Assembly (NCBI GenBank): GCA_013400975.1
Contig: WBMZ01003252.1
Location: 1-64,000 of the forward strand
Length of the DNA stretch: 64,000 nucleotides
Direction of reading: 5' to 3'
Origin: Atrichornis clamosus
Lineage: Eukaryota > Chordata > Aves > Passeriformes > Menuridae
Shown: positions 1-9,780 of the stretch, piece by piece
How the letters are laid out: each line of letters opens with the position of its first letter
Numbering within the stretch: position 1 is the first letter of the stretch
The notes under the pieces: generated by a model
Database searches by the model: none
What the model saw: the letters and a program-made list of their open reading frames with translations, nothing else
What the model was told of the DNA's origin: nothing
Translations under genes and position numbers: made by a program

Positions 1-22
1 TGGCCCGGCTCAAACCAAAACA
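1..22 (+). mobile_element. Possible 3' end of an LTR at the window edge
   Basis: The window opens with a GC-richer stretch, cccggctcaaaccaaaaca, unlike the AT-rich DNA that follows. It ends in CA, as retroviral LTRs do, and its ccggct...aaacca wording resembles LTR ends that I recall from songbird endogenous retroviruses. Only about 20 bases are inside the window, so this is a weak call. The sequence to the left of the window would settle it. Confidence 0.15.
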
Positions 23-2184
23 CGGATCAAGGAAAGTTGTTTTGTTGGATGACCCAACTGAGGACATAATATTTGGAGACCAACCGTAGGTGATAGTGGT
101 AATAAAACAAAGGTGCTTGTGTCAGCTCTGTCTCTCATTTCAGACTGCCTGATAATTCAGGCATGTTCGATGTGTCTTAAGCTGTTTATGAGCACAGGCT
201 TAATTTGCAAACCAGAAGCATAAAATATATGGCTATTTTAAAACAAAATCTGAATATAATATAAAATCTTTGTGTAGTGGAGGTAGGGTTTCATAAAGTC
301 AGGTGGGGTCAAAGCACCTCACAGGCTCCTGAAGGAGAGGTGCCTGGAGATAAGACATCAGAGAAGAATAAAATTTATAAATTATGTGGGTGATGAGTGG
401 ACTGAATAAGCCTTGATACAATGCTGGTACCCACTGGTCTAAGCCAATCATCTTCATGGGACAAAGTAGCTGGTGAAGGAAGGATTTTGATTTAGCTCTC
501 ACTGAAACTCTCAAACACCTTAGATCAGAATTTGTGGCGTCAAAAACCTCAGCACTAACATGGCATTGTTTTGATGATTCATACTTTTGTCACAAAACAA
601 AAAAAGTCAAGAACAAAGGAGCATAATGATTTTTGTATGTTTCTTGATACAAGGAACAGGTTGATAACTTTCTAGGGATTGAAGAAAAAGCTGTTATGGA
701 TATTGCAGTTTGTACAGGGTTTCCTTGACAGTATGTGTTGTGCACTCATTGTGGAGTAATACAGTTCATAATTTCAAATCAAGCCTTTCACACCATCACT
801 GGTATCTTGTGGAATTACAGCAAGGAAAACATCCTTGCTGGGGTGATGCAGACATTGTGGCAGATCCTGCAAAAAGGTGGTAGATAATATATATGAACAC
901 TGAAAACCAGCACATTGACTTAAAGCCTCATGACTCCACTTTAGTAACAAAAACCTTGTGTCTAAATCTGCCAAAGAGGGCTAGATGACAAGAAGAAATC
1001 TCCCAGCTGTCACAAGCCTGAGAGATGGTGTGATAGCCTGGTGTATGTGAGACATAGAGATTCTGAGAGCGGGTACACCTTCCCCTGCTCTCTCAAGGAG
1101 TATTTGGAGGCCTTCAGTGGAAAACAGATCAAAATCAGACCTCAGATTGGTAGGGAAAGTAGTTATCTGAGCTCAGGAACTCTTGGTTCTGGTTTTTTAG
1201 ATAACTTCTGAGCAGATAGGGTAATAGATCAGCTAAGTTGAATAAGCAGCTATGAAACACTGGACCCTGGTGAGATTGCTCAGGCAATAGGACTGGTGCT
1301 AAGTAGGTATTTGATGAATTCTGCAGAGATTTATTCAGTTTCAAAGTCAAGCAAAGCAATTTCAGATGCATATTGTGAAACTTAAAGTATCCTCAGGGAT
1401 GATGCCAGTGTCCTACTTCTCTAAACTTCTCCAATCACCATGATGTAAGGCTTGGCTAAGGTGACCATATTGACTATTACTCTTTCTAGCCCCAGAACTT
1501 TATGCCTGGTAGACACTCATCTTTTCTTCAAATTGACTAGAGCTTTTGAAGTTGCCATAGTCAAAAGAACTTTGTCATGTTTAGCGGTATTAGTGGTGAG
1601 ACCTCAGCTCTCAGCAGGGGTGGGAAGCTGTTCTGCTCCCAGGTAGTGACTCTTTGAAATGGCAAAAATAAAGACCTCCCAAAACTGAGCACAGCACCCA
1701 AAGTGATGCTCATCAGTTATAGAAGCTATGTGAGGCACTTGTGGGGAGGATCAGAAAAAAAACCAAACCAAAATCCTTACCGAGGTACAGGGAAGGATAT
1801 GGGAGGGGGAAAACCTTAGTAATGAGCCAATTAAAAGAAAGGAGTGAAACTCATCGAGGATTTTGCAAAAGTCCTTCTTTTAGGAATTTAATGTGTATAT
1901 AATTGAAATACTACACTGAAACTGAAAATTTTTGAAAATGCAGCTGTTTGGAAGATGTTATAAAGCTTGCCTGACCCTATCCTTAAGACAGCTTGTGACA
2001 TTTCTTCTGGAAAATAATGTAGGTGGAACAGAACTGCTTCAATGAGATGGTTATGAGGAACAGTATATGATATGTAGTGGGGAGGGGCTGAGGGCTTGTG
2101 TCAGTCATTTGATGAAGAATGAAAACAGCCAATGACAAAACACTGGAAACAGTAATTTAAAGAAGGATCAGAATATAATATTAG
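23..2184. other. Non-coding DNA, no feature recognised
   Basis: AT-rich single-copy-looking sequence. Open frames are short (at most about 78 codons), overlap on both strands and resemble no known protein. I see no repeat family, RNA gene or promoter here. Confidence 0.6.
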
Positions 2185-2870
2185 GAAGAGATGAGTGAAC
2201 TAGAAAAGAAGGGATGAGGTATAATTGTACAAATTGCAAAGTCATGTACTTGAGGACTAATAACAAGAATCTCTGTTATAGGCTGACAATTCATCATTTT
2301 GAAATGACAGGAGATGGAAATACATAGGATGTATAAGTTGATCACAGCAAACTTGTGAACTTCAGATTGATTTGGCTGTGAAAATTACAACCCAAATCCC
2401 CAGATATATCACATGGGGTATTTTTGGGAGGGATCGAGAAGTATTAGTGTTTTTGTAAAATTGAAGCTTCATCTGAAAAATTGCATAGAGTTTGATTCAA
2501 TTAAGTTCAGCAAGTTCAGCAGAGAAGAACACATGGATATTCAGAGGAACAGAAACTATACTTTTGGCAGAAGACCTGCAGTGGCTTAGCCTTACAAAGC
2601 AAAGGCTACTGAAGATTATTTCTGTTTTATAAATAAAGTTCAGTATAGGTTTAAAACCATAAAGGAAAAATTTTACTTCAGCAAGAAGAAAGAGAACATT
2701 ATATGCACAAGAAGAAAATTTTATAAGATGGTAATGAATACATGGTTTTAATAGGCTGCAAAATTAGAAGGTCATTTCTAGTAGCCAGGAGGAGACACAA
2801 GTGGAGAAAGACTCTTAGGGGCTTATTATTCTCTGGGATGGATATATGGTCCTCTTTCAAAGGTAGCCAG
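2185..2870 (+). mobile_element. Ancient CR1 LINE fragment, 3' part of ORF2 (decayed)
   Basis: The sequence follows, with many gaps and stops, the conserved wording of the end of CR1 ORF2 (the region after the reverse transcriptase). Landmarks are tgcaaagtcatgtacttgag (about 2235-2254), gttgatcacag (2338), a block reading tggcttagccttacaaag (about 2582) and an end block starting ggctgcaaaattagaagg (about 2754). The same order is found in old CR1 families shared by birds, turtles and crocodilians. CR1 elements copy themselves by target-primed reverse transcription and are usually 5' truncated, as here. No frame survives, so this is a dead relic. The boundaries are approximate because the flanks grade into unique DNA. 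Confidence 0.65.
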
Positions 2871-3544
2871 TGTGCCTCTGTGTGCACTGCATTTTGCCAG
2901 GAAGACCATTACATATCTTGTAAATTAGAAGGATTTTTAAAAAAAATACATAGTGTAACGAAAAGCACTTTTGGAAAAAACATATACATTTCATTTGAGA
3001 CAATGTTGAATGTTAAGTCAATTTTCAAAACTGTTCTATGATTTTCATAACAAATAGTTCAAACCTGCATGTCAAGTGCAAAGTTAATGCTATCCAGGTA
3101 GCAACAAACAGGTGTTGATCTACAGTCAGAACCTTTGGAAGACAAAGAAAACACTTAAAATATATCACCAGCATTTTAATATAGAGTGGTAATTTTTAAT
3201 ATGGTTTATCTATGTGTGTGTGTAATTTGAAACTGGCCAAAATGCACAGAAAATCTTAGGTAGACAAATACTTCTAGTGTACATATATGATACATGTATG
3301 CTTGAATCCTTATGAAAAAACTTGGTAATAGAAAAACCCCTCCAGGTCTGTATATACCTGCATATTTAAAGTGTGATTGCTTGACACAGGATATGGTGTT
3401 TCCTTTCAGCTGTACCACATAAGCAAAACAATGAATACTAATAATGAAATAAACAGCAGATACAGTATAAAGTAGATTTTTCTTTTTGGGACCCTCATTT
3501 ATACTAGATAATTTGCAATTAATACTTCATGAAAATTGCCTGTT
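2871..3544. other. Non-coding DNA, no feature recognised
   Basis: AT-rich sequence with a short TG run near 3213-3222. No repeat family or credible coding frame is visible. Confidence 0.6.
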
Positions 3545-3905
3545 TTGTATGCATGAGCAGACAAAAAGCTTCCTAAGAGCATCATTGTTTCCTTAACGAA
3601 AGATACAATGCCAGTGACATTATCAGTATTATACACTTGAACCACAGTTGGTGGAGACGACATCTTCTATAGTGTGCTGTCATGCATTTAGGACTAAATC
3701 TTATTGCAGCAAGTGGATGTTTTGCTGCTGTTTTCAAAAGGATACAGATTTGGCCCTCATTACTTGCCTCCATTTCTCCATCTAATTAAAGCATTTGAAT
3801 GCTGACAGGTCACTGGAATGAATGCCCAATTAATTACTGATTTGTTCATCATAGCCACATCCTGGATGCTATGAGTTTATATTGTAGACTCAAAATGAGT
3901 CCTCC
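3545..3905. other. Candidate conserved non-coding element
   Basis: This stretch has even, non-repetitive composition and two TAATTA homeodomain-type cores (3783-3788 and 3831-3836). It has none of the decay marks of a transposon. Frames here are short and unconvincing. That texture is common in conserved enhancers near developmental genes, but conservation itself cannot be judged from one sequence, so this is inference only. Confidence 0.25.
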
Positions 3906-5461
3906 TTGGATTTGAGCTGTGCTCTAAACAATCAGACATTTTTGCACAGCACAAACAAAAGCCCAAATACATGAATTTTAAAAAGTATGTTAAATTTGTA
4001 CATTAAAAATGTATTGGGGGTATCAGAAGATCTTTTCCCATTACATATGCCACATACATACAAGTGCTAAACACAAAGTGCATATTGTACAGTAAGTTGA
4101 CTTTTCTGCTGGTTAAATTAACAAATATGCAAATTATAAAGAATGTCAGAGCACTAAAGAAACATCTGCTAACCAAAGTAAAAAGTGATGATAATGATGG
4201 TAAATAAGGAAAGACAAAAGTAAGTATTGTTTGAGATGGATTTTCACCCAGCTGTACATTATTATACAGGAGTTGTGATAGAAGACTACCCTTTCAGCTG
4301 ACTATCTCAAACAGGTTCAGAAAGCAATTTTTAAGTGTTGAAAGTCATTTTTGTGACAATGTGTTTTTTTCATTTCCATTGCTTGGAAGCTCTTTGTGAA
4401 TGCACCCTCTCATCAGGAAAGCAGGGTGCTGGAAGGAAAATCGATTTTGTGGAGTAGTTCAGTATTTTCAAATATGACTTTGTTCCTATCATCAGGAGCA
4501 ACTGCCAGAACACAAACCAACCACGATATTCTTTGCAAGGCAACTCTTACCCCAAGGCTGTCCTCTTAAAGGTCTCCCAAACAGCACAAACAGGAAAGCT
4601 CTCAGGGCCCTGAAGCAAACTGTTTGAAGAGCTGCTCAGTATCACAGACTGAGCAGCCAACATCTCCCATCACATATCTTCCAAGAAGCTGGGCAGATGA
4701 CCTTGCAGATGAGAGGGAGGACAGCAAGGGTCTCCTGGAATTGTTCCAGCTACCTCAAATCTTTGAGTTTCACTGACTCAAATGAAATTCAAAGTATACA
4801 CTACCCAGGTTAACAGAAACAACACTTCAGCAGGCATCATGACAGGCACAACTTACAACCATTTAGGAGTTTGGGTTGCAGATTTATTTGTATGGTGAAT
4901 CAATGTCAAGATGCCTTTAGATATTTATATGTCTAGTGATTGTGTTATTCTTGTTACAAGATGTCAAGACCTTGACTACTGTGAGCAGTACATGGGTGAA
5001 TGCAACACTGACTTTGGTTCTTGTTCTACAGATTGGAGGTCAACAATCACCATTTAGAAGCAGAAATTGGATAAATCACATGGCTAAATGATTAGAACAT
5101 TCCAACTTTTACATTTTAGCATTAACTTCAGCATTGATAGTAAAACATTCTTTGTGTCTTCTTAGTTACTTTCACACCCTATAACAAGCTAACTGCCAGT
5201 AATAGTACATTATCTATGGATGTGCACATTATCACCTTCTCATCTGCCCTCTCATGTCCTTACTTTTCTAGGAAGTTTAATTATCATTTAGCTAAACCTT
5301 ACTAAGGAATAAAAGGTGTCTAAACTTTCTCTCTGACAGTCTAGGATGTCTTTCCCTGCATGTAAAAACATAGCAGCCATTTAAGTGTTGCTCAAAATAC
5401 ATTACCTGTTCTTCCACTCTCCATAATATACAAGTGGTAGAAGATTTTTTTGTTATTACAT
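3906..5461. other. Non-coding DNA, no feature recognised
   Basis: AT-rich sequence with a slightly GC-richer part near 4500-4750. No open frame of interest, no repeat family and no RNA gene were recognised. Confidence 0.6.
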
Positions 5462-6070
5462 GATCACAGAATGGTTGAGCTTGGAAAAAACTGAAATTAG
5501 CTCAGTTGGTTGGAGCATGGAGCTGACAACATCCAGCTAGCCAACGTACAGGCTATTCACTTAAGAGTTGGACTCAATGATCATTATGGATCTCTTCCAA
5601 TCCAGAATATTCTGTGATTCTGCCATCTGGGATTCACCTCATCTAACTGTTCCTGCTCAAGTAGGGGTACCTACTTCAAGAATTGAGACTCCACAACATC
5701 TCTGGGCAGCCTGTTTCAGTCCTCAGTCACTCTCACAGTAAAAAAGTGTTTCTTGATGTTCAGACAGAGCCTGCTTTGTTTCAGTTTGTGCCCATTGCCT
5801 CTTGTCCTGTCACTGGGCACCACTGCGCTCCACTTAGAAAAGCTTATTTCCATCTTTCTCACACCCTCTTGTCAAGTATTTATGTACATGGATGAGATAC
5901 CTCCGGAGTCGCCCCTTCTCCAGGTTGACCAGTCCCATCTCTCACCTTCTCCTTATGTGAAAATTGCTTCAACTGAGCACTCTGGGTGTGGTCTCACAGA
6001 GCTGATCACCTCCCCTGACCTGCTGTAAATATGTTACGTAATGCATCCTGGGTTATCACACACTTCATGA
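5462..6070 (-). mobile_element. CR1 LINE 3' part, interrupted by a SINE
   Basis: Read on the plus strand, the element begins with the reversed CR1 tail (tcacagaatggttgagcttgg, from 5464). It is broken by a SINE at about 5495-5622 and resumes with ctcatctaactgttcctgct (5639). It then runs through well-known CR1 wording: gactccacaacatctctggg (5687), cctcttgtcctgtcactggg (5798), ttctccaggttgaccagtcc (5917) and ctgggtgtggtctcaca (5981). The distal end is near atgcatcctgggttatc (about 6041). Several internal deletions shorten it relative to a full 3' end. It is moderately diverged, clearly younger than the copies at 2.2, 13.6 and 40.7 kb, and has no intact frame. It pre-dates the SINE nested in it. 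Confidence 0.85.
5495..5622 (+). mobile_element. tRNA-headed SINE with CR1 tail (TguSINE1-like)
   Basis: The 5' part reads attagctcagttggttggag (5496-5515). This is the D-arm and A-box of a tRNA, closest to the tRNA-Ile head that I recall for TguSINE1. The B-box region (about 5530-5552) is decayed. It is followed by gctattcacttaagagttgg (5532-5551 region), a CR1-type 3' end (gatctcttccaatccagaat) and the CR1 terminal repeat attctgtgattctg (5609-5622). Such SINEs are transcribed by RNA polymerase III and moved by CR1 reverse transcriptase, which recognises the shared tail. The copy sits inside an older minus-strand CR1. No target-site duplication is obvious. TguSINE1 is known from passerine birds, which is the main reason for placing the window in a songbird-like genome. 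Confidence 0.75.
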
Positions 6071-6334
6071 TGCCGGTAGGCATCAACTTTCAGTGAGTTT
6101 TGACTTTCCTAACGTCATCACTGCACATTCAAAGTTTATAAATTTCTCCTTTATGTCCTATCCCTCCTTCTATCTGCTGTATTCTACCTTTTTTTTACAC
6201 TGAAACTCAGCCACATGTTCCCTCTTTAGCCGGTCTACTCTCCTGATATCTCTACTTATTTTCTTGAGTAACGTGATGATCCATAATTGTGGTTGGAGGA
6301 GATTGTATTAAAAGGTCTGTCAGCTTTCCAGAGC
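6071..6334. other. Spacer between two CR1 parts
   Basis: A pyrimidine-rich interval of about 260 bases lies between the CR1 3' part and the CR1 endonuclease remnant. I recognise no CR1 wording in it. It could be unrelated host DNA or badly decayed ORF2 sequence. Confidence 0.4.
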
Positions 6335-6578
6335 TTCTTCACCCTTCAGAGGTGCCTCTCATGTGATCCCATGTACTAGTTTCCTGAATGAGGTGCTTTT
6401 CTGCTTTTCTGCTTTTCTGAAGAACTGGTCTATATTCTGCTACTCTCCTTCCTTGCTTTAGGATGCTAGGCTCCACAATTTCATTACAGTCAAAGCTGCT
6501 GTTGATTGTCATGCCCCCAAGAAGTTCTTCCTTGGATGTGAAGAGTAGATCTACCTGAGATTTAAAAGACCCTGTCAT
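6335..6578 (-). mobile_element. CR1 LINE remnant: end of the ORF2 endonuclease domain
   Basis: The minus strand has an 80-codon frame whose middle reads VDLLFTSKEELLGG and then NSSFDCNEIVEPSIL. This matches the C-terminal part of the CR1 apurinic-like endonuclease, where the family has LDLLLTNKEGL followed by a Ser-Asp-His catalytic motif and EMVEF. Here the Ser-Asp-His position reads Asp-Cys-Asn, so the domain is dead even though the frame is still open. The protein would nick target DNA in an active element. The frame ends with TWDHMRG, like the family's PWD motif. An 8-base triplication (6394-6417) has altered the following region. It has the same orientation as the CR1 at 5462-6070, but the full reverse transcriptase is missing between them. 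Confidence 0.75.
6394..6417. repeat. Short tandem repeat, TGCTTTTC x3
   Basis: Three exact 8-base copies lie within the CR1 endonuclease remnant. On the minus strand they give a lysine-rich insertion-like run, consistent with replication slippage after the element died. Confidence 0.9.
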
Positions 6579-9072
6579 GACCTGTGACTGTAATGAATAC
6601 TTGTGATATTATATATTAAAATCTTATATGCATAACAACAAACCAGTATTCCCAAAATTCCTGAGACAGGCACAGTCTTCTCATTAGAAGAAGAGTAGGG
6701 GCTGGCATGAAAATACTCCCATGCTAATATTACTGGAAATTCATCCCTGCCTTTATTCTGACGCTTATTAAAAATACACAGAAAATGTCAAATGAAAGAA
6801 TTAAATGGTAGTTTATTTGATTCTTAAGATTATTTTGATTCTCATAAACCTTTTTTCTTGCATGTATATACTTAGGGAAAAATCTAGGGAAGTTTGGAAA
6901 AATTTTTGCATCCACTGACATTCTAGTTGAAGTTAAAGTAAATCAGTATTATTTTGTGACCATTTTTTCTCGTGATTAATTTCCTCCCTTCTCAGCAGGT
7001 GAAATCTACTGCCAGTTAGAGACTTACAGTTTTCAGCATCCATTCTGATGCAAACTGAAAAAGGCAAGTCTCTTGCTGGCTGGGGACAATGAAGTCATTA
7101 ATCAAAATCACTCTGCATCTCCACTCATGATGGAAAAAATCCATCTGTCTACTATCAGGGTGCAAAACTAAACTAGAATCACTGAGCTATGACTTCAGAA
7201 AAGGAGGTAATATGGAACAAGTTCTAGGGAAAATGATAAGAGGAGAGCCACATCTCTAAACCTCAGGATTCTAGGGCTGACCTTTCGATTTCATGGTAAT
7301 TTAAAGTAGTTTCAAGGCTACCTTGAGGTACTGCTGATTCTTAAGAGCCACAAGAAGTCCTTCTGATGATGGTAGGCAATACCTGGGGCACAGAAACTTG
7401 CAGTAAGTTCCTCTCCAGTAGTCATACCATCCAAACATCTTTGAAGTGGAACTTGCAGTGAGGGAAAGGGAAAAAGCCATTACTACAGGATTTCTGTACA
7501 TCAGAGAAATCCTCAAAGAGATGCCTAAGCTGACTTTAAGGCTGCTTTGTGCTGCTACTATTGCACAGAACAGGATGAATTCCCCCATGAATCTGTCTTA
7601 TAAATATTCTGAGGAGATAATCTTGAATTCTTCAAAGTGTTTTAATGCGGAAATATTTTAAAAGCATGTAAAATTCTACACACATGTTATTGGTCTAGTC
7701 TTATCAGTCTAGGATTGGTCAATGGGAACTTACAGCTGAATACCTTGGAAAATGCCAGTGAGACTGATAGCTAGTGATCAACAGTAAGTGGGACTTTCCA
7801 CAGAAAATCCCTATCCACAGCAGGAGTCATCTGCACACAAGTAGGATAGGGAAGGAAGAACACTAATAAAGAGGTTTAGACGCATTACCCCTTCTTCTCT
7901 TGACACCCCTCTGACTTATACCAATCTCCTTAATGGTTTTCATGTAAGTCAAAACACTGATTTGTCTAGGTGAGGTTTTTTGTCATGTTTTCTATATCTG
8001 CTGAACAGTTGTAAATAGGAGACATAGAGTAATATAAGGTTTACTGGTCTGTCTCACCAACTTTTGCAGAACAACTTTTCTTTGACTGAACAAACAAACA
8101 AACAAACAAATAGCTCCTTTCTAATATTCAGAAAGCAAAATCTTAAACACCCCCTCCCCCCAGACTGGCAGACTGCTAAGATATTTCTCCACAATGTTAG
8201 CACTGAAGAATGATGACAGTTTTAATGCCAAAGCTATGAATTATTTCAGGGCTAGGTCCTTTAACGGGGGCTTGGGTAGGGGGCGAAATGATCATAATAT
8301 ATGAACTCTTACAGAATTGCTGGAAGAAGACCCTATCTATACTTTTCAGCCTATATTCTGATTCATGTGTAAATGGTTAATTCATAAAGTGATATATGTC
8401 TTATCAAACAACAAAATAACATGCTCAGTTTGACAAGGCCAAAGGAAAAAATGACAAATATGTACATGAAACCAGGAGTATTCTCCAAAAGGGCAGTAAA
8501 TTCTCAATGGATTACTCCATAGCAGAGCTATACCAAAACAAAAACAATGCATCATATCCAGTCTTGGGGATGAGTCCTGAAATGCACTGATCTCACTGAA
8601 GCCACTGGGATGTGCAAGGGCCCACCATCTCTTAAGATCTGGCCTTGAATTTCAAATCAAGTCTTTCATTTTACTTGCAAGCACTATTGCCAAAAAACAA
8701 GCAAAAAGAAAATGATGTTTTGGTCCCTCAGGTTTTTCTTAAAGAGATTACCTCAGGCTTGACACTTTTATCCTTGGGTTAGGATACCAGCGTCCACAGG
8801 AAAAGTTAAATCTGAACCAAAATACTCAATATATTGAAAAGACAATTAATGAACACAATAGTTGAAGCAATTTCTAATGACACCACTGAAAATAGGCATG
8901 TGGAACAATTGGTGATGTGGCTAAATGGTCACGTCTCCTCTATCCTTTATGTCAAAACTTTAATCTACCCTCTGAGGATTCCACCACAAGTTTTAAGTAA
9001 CTGAAAATGCATGTAGCTTTAAACTGGACCTCTCCTAATCTGCACCTTATGATTGTTTGGCCCACTGATGAT
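6579..9072. other. Non-coding DNA with minor simple repeats
   Basis: AT-rich sequence, with a C-rich patch near 8151-8161 and a CAAA microsatellite at 8091-8110. Open frames reach about 95 codons (7301-7588, minus) but match nothing I know and overlap a frame on the other strand. Confidence 0.6.
8091..8110. repeat. Microsatellite (CAAA)5
   Basis: Five uninterrupted CAAA units, too short to be obviously hypervariable. Confidence 0.9.
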
Positions 9073-9135
9073 TTCACAGAAACACAGAGTGACCTGGGTT
9101 GGACGGGACCTTAATGATCATCTAGTTCCAACTCC
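9073..9135 (-). mobile_element. CR1 LINE extreme 3' tail
   Basis: The plus strand reads cctgggttggacgggacctt (9092) and then gatcatctagttccaactcc (9116), which is the reverse of a CR1 3' end. Only about 60 bases are present. It meets a plus-strand CR1 tail at about 9136, so the two make an inverted pair. Confidence 0.8.
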
Positions 9136-9136
9136 A

Positions 9137-9296
9137 TTCCTGGATTCCCCATCCCTGGAAGTGTTTCAGGCCAGGTTGAATGGAACTTTTAGCAACCCGG
9201 TCTAGTGAAAGGGGTCCCTGCCCATGACAGAGGGTTGGAACTAGATAATCTCTAAGGTCCCTTCCAACCCAAGACATTTTATGGCTCCATGATTCC
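9137..9296 (+). mobile_element. CR1 LINE 3' tail
   Basis: A 5'-truncated CR1 end. Landmarks are gattccccatccctggaagt (9142), ggccaggttgaatgg (9169), gtccctgcccatgacag (9213), ggaactagataatctctaag (9237) and cccttccaaccc (9259), ending in a degenerate terminal repeat, atggctccatgattcc (9281-9296). Divergence is modest, so this is among the younger repeats in the window. Confidence 0.85.
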
Positions 9297-9549
9297 ATAT
9301 TGCTCTCATGTTTCCACATGGCTAGGCTGCCATGACCTTTGTGAAAGCTATCAAGGGTATTAGGACAGATGGCTTTTGTCTGGACACATGCTAATATTTT
9401 AAAGAATTCATGCAGAGATGGAAATGGTAATAGAAATATGTTTTGACAGTTTTTTAGAGCTATATTTTGAACATCAGTTGCCCTAAAACTTTCTGGTCAT
9501 GCTGCTAATGATCTTTTGACAATAAGATTAAATGACCAATTTAGTCATA
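9297..9549. other. Non-coding DNA, nothing recognised
   Basis: A short AT-rich interval between CR1 relics, with no feature visible. Confidence 0.6.
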
Positions 9550-9780
9550 CCTTTGTTTCCTAGCCATTTTTTGATCCACTAAAAATCTTGCTTCTCATTA
9601 CCTGGTTACTAAGCTTATTTAATACATTTTCGTAGAGCGACTTTGCCAAAACCCATCTGAAAAGCTAAATATATTGTATCCAAAAAAACTCTCTACACAA
9701 TATTTCATTAACTAATATAAATAAACTCAGTTTTAGAGAGATAGGTCAGCAGTAATTCACTACTATAACTGGAAAAAAAT
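9550..9780 (-). mobile_element. Very old CR1/L3-like reverse-transcriptase remnant
   Basis: On the plus strand, tttttgatccactaaaaatc (about 9569), ttacctggttactaagctta (about 9598) and gactttgccaaaacccatc (about 9640) follow the reverse complement of the CR1/L3 stretch that encodes KAFDKVPY...LNKLSNQG in the reverse transcriptase. Stops interrupt every frame. It covers the same protein region as the copy at 13.6-14.4 kb and so is an independent insertion. The ends are uncertain. Confidence 0.55.

Noticed and set aside
5496..5560. tRNA-like A-box sequence considered as a tRNA gene
   Set aside because: The acceptor stem and B-box are not intact and the sequence runs into a CR1-type tail, so it is a SINE head rather than a tRNA gene.
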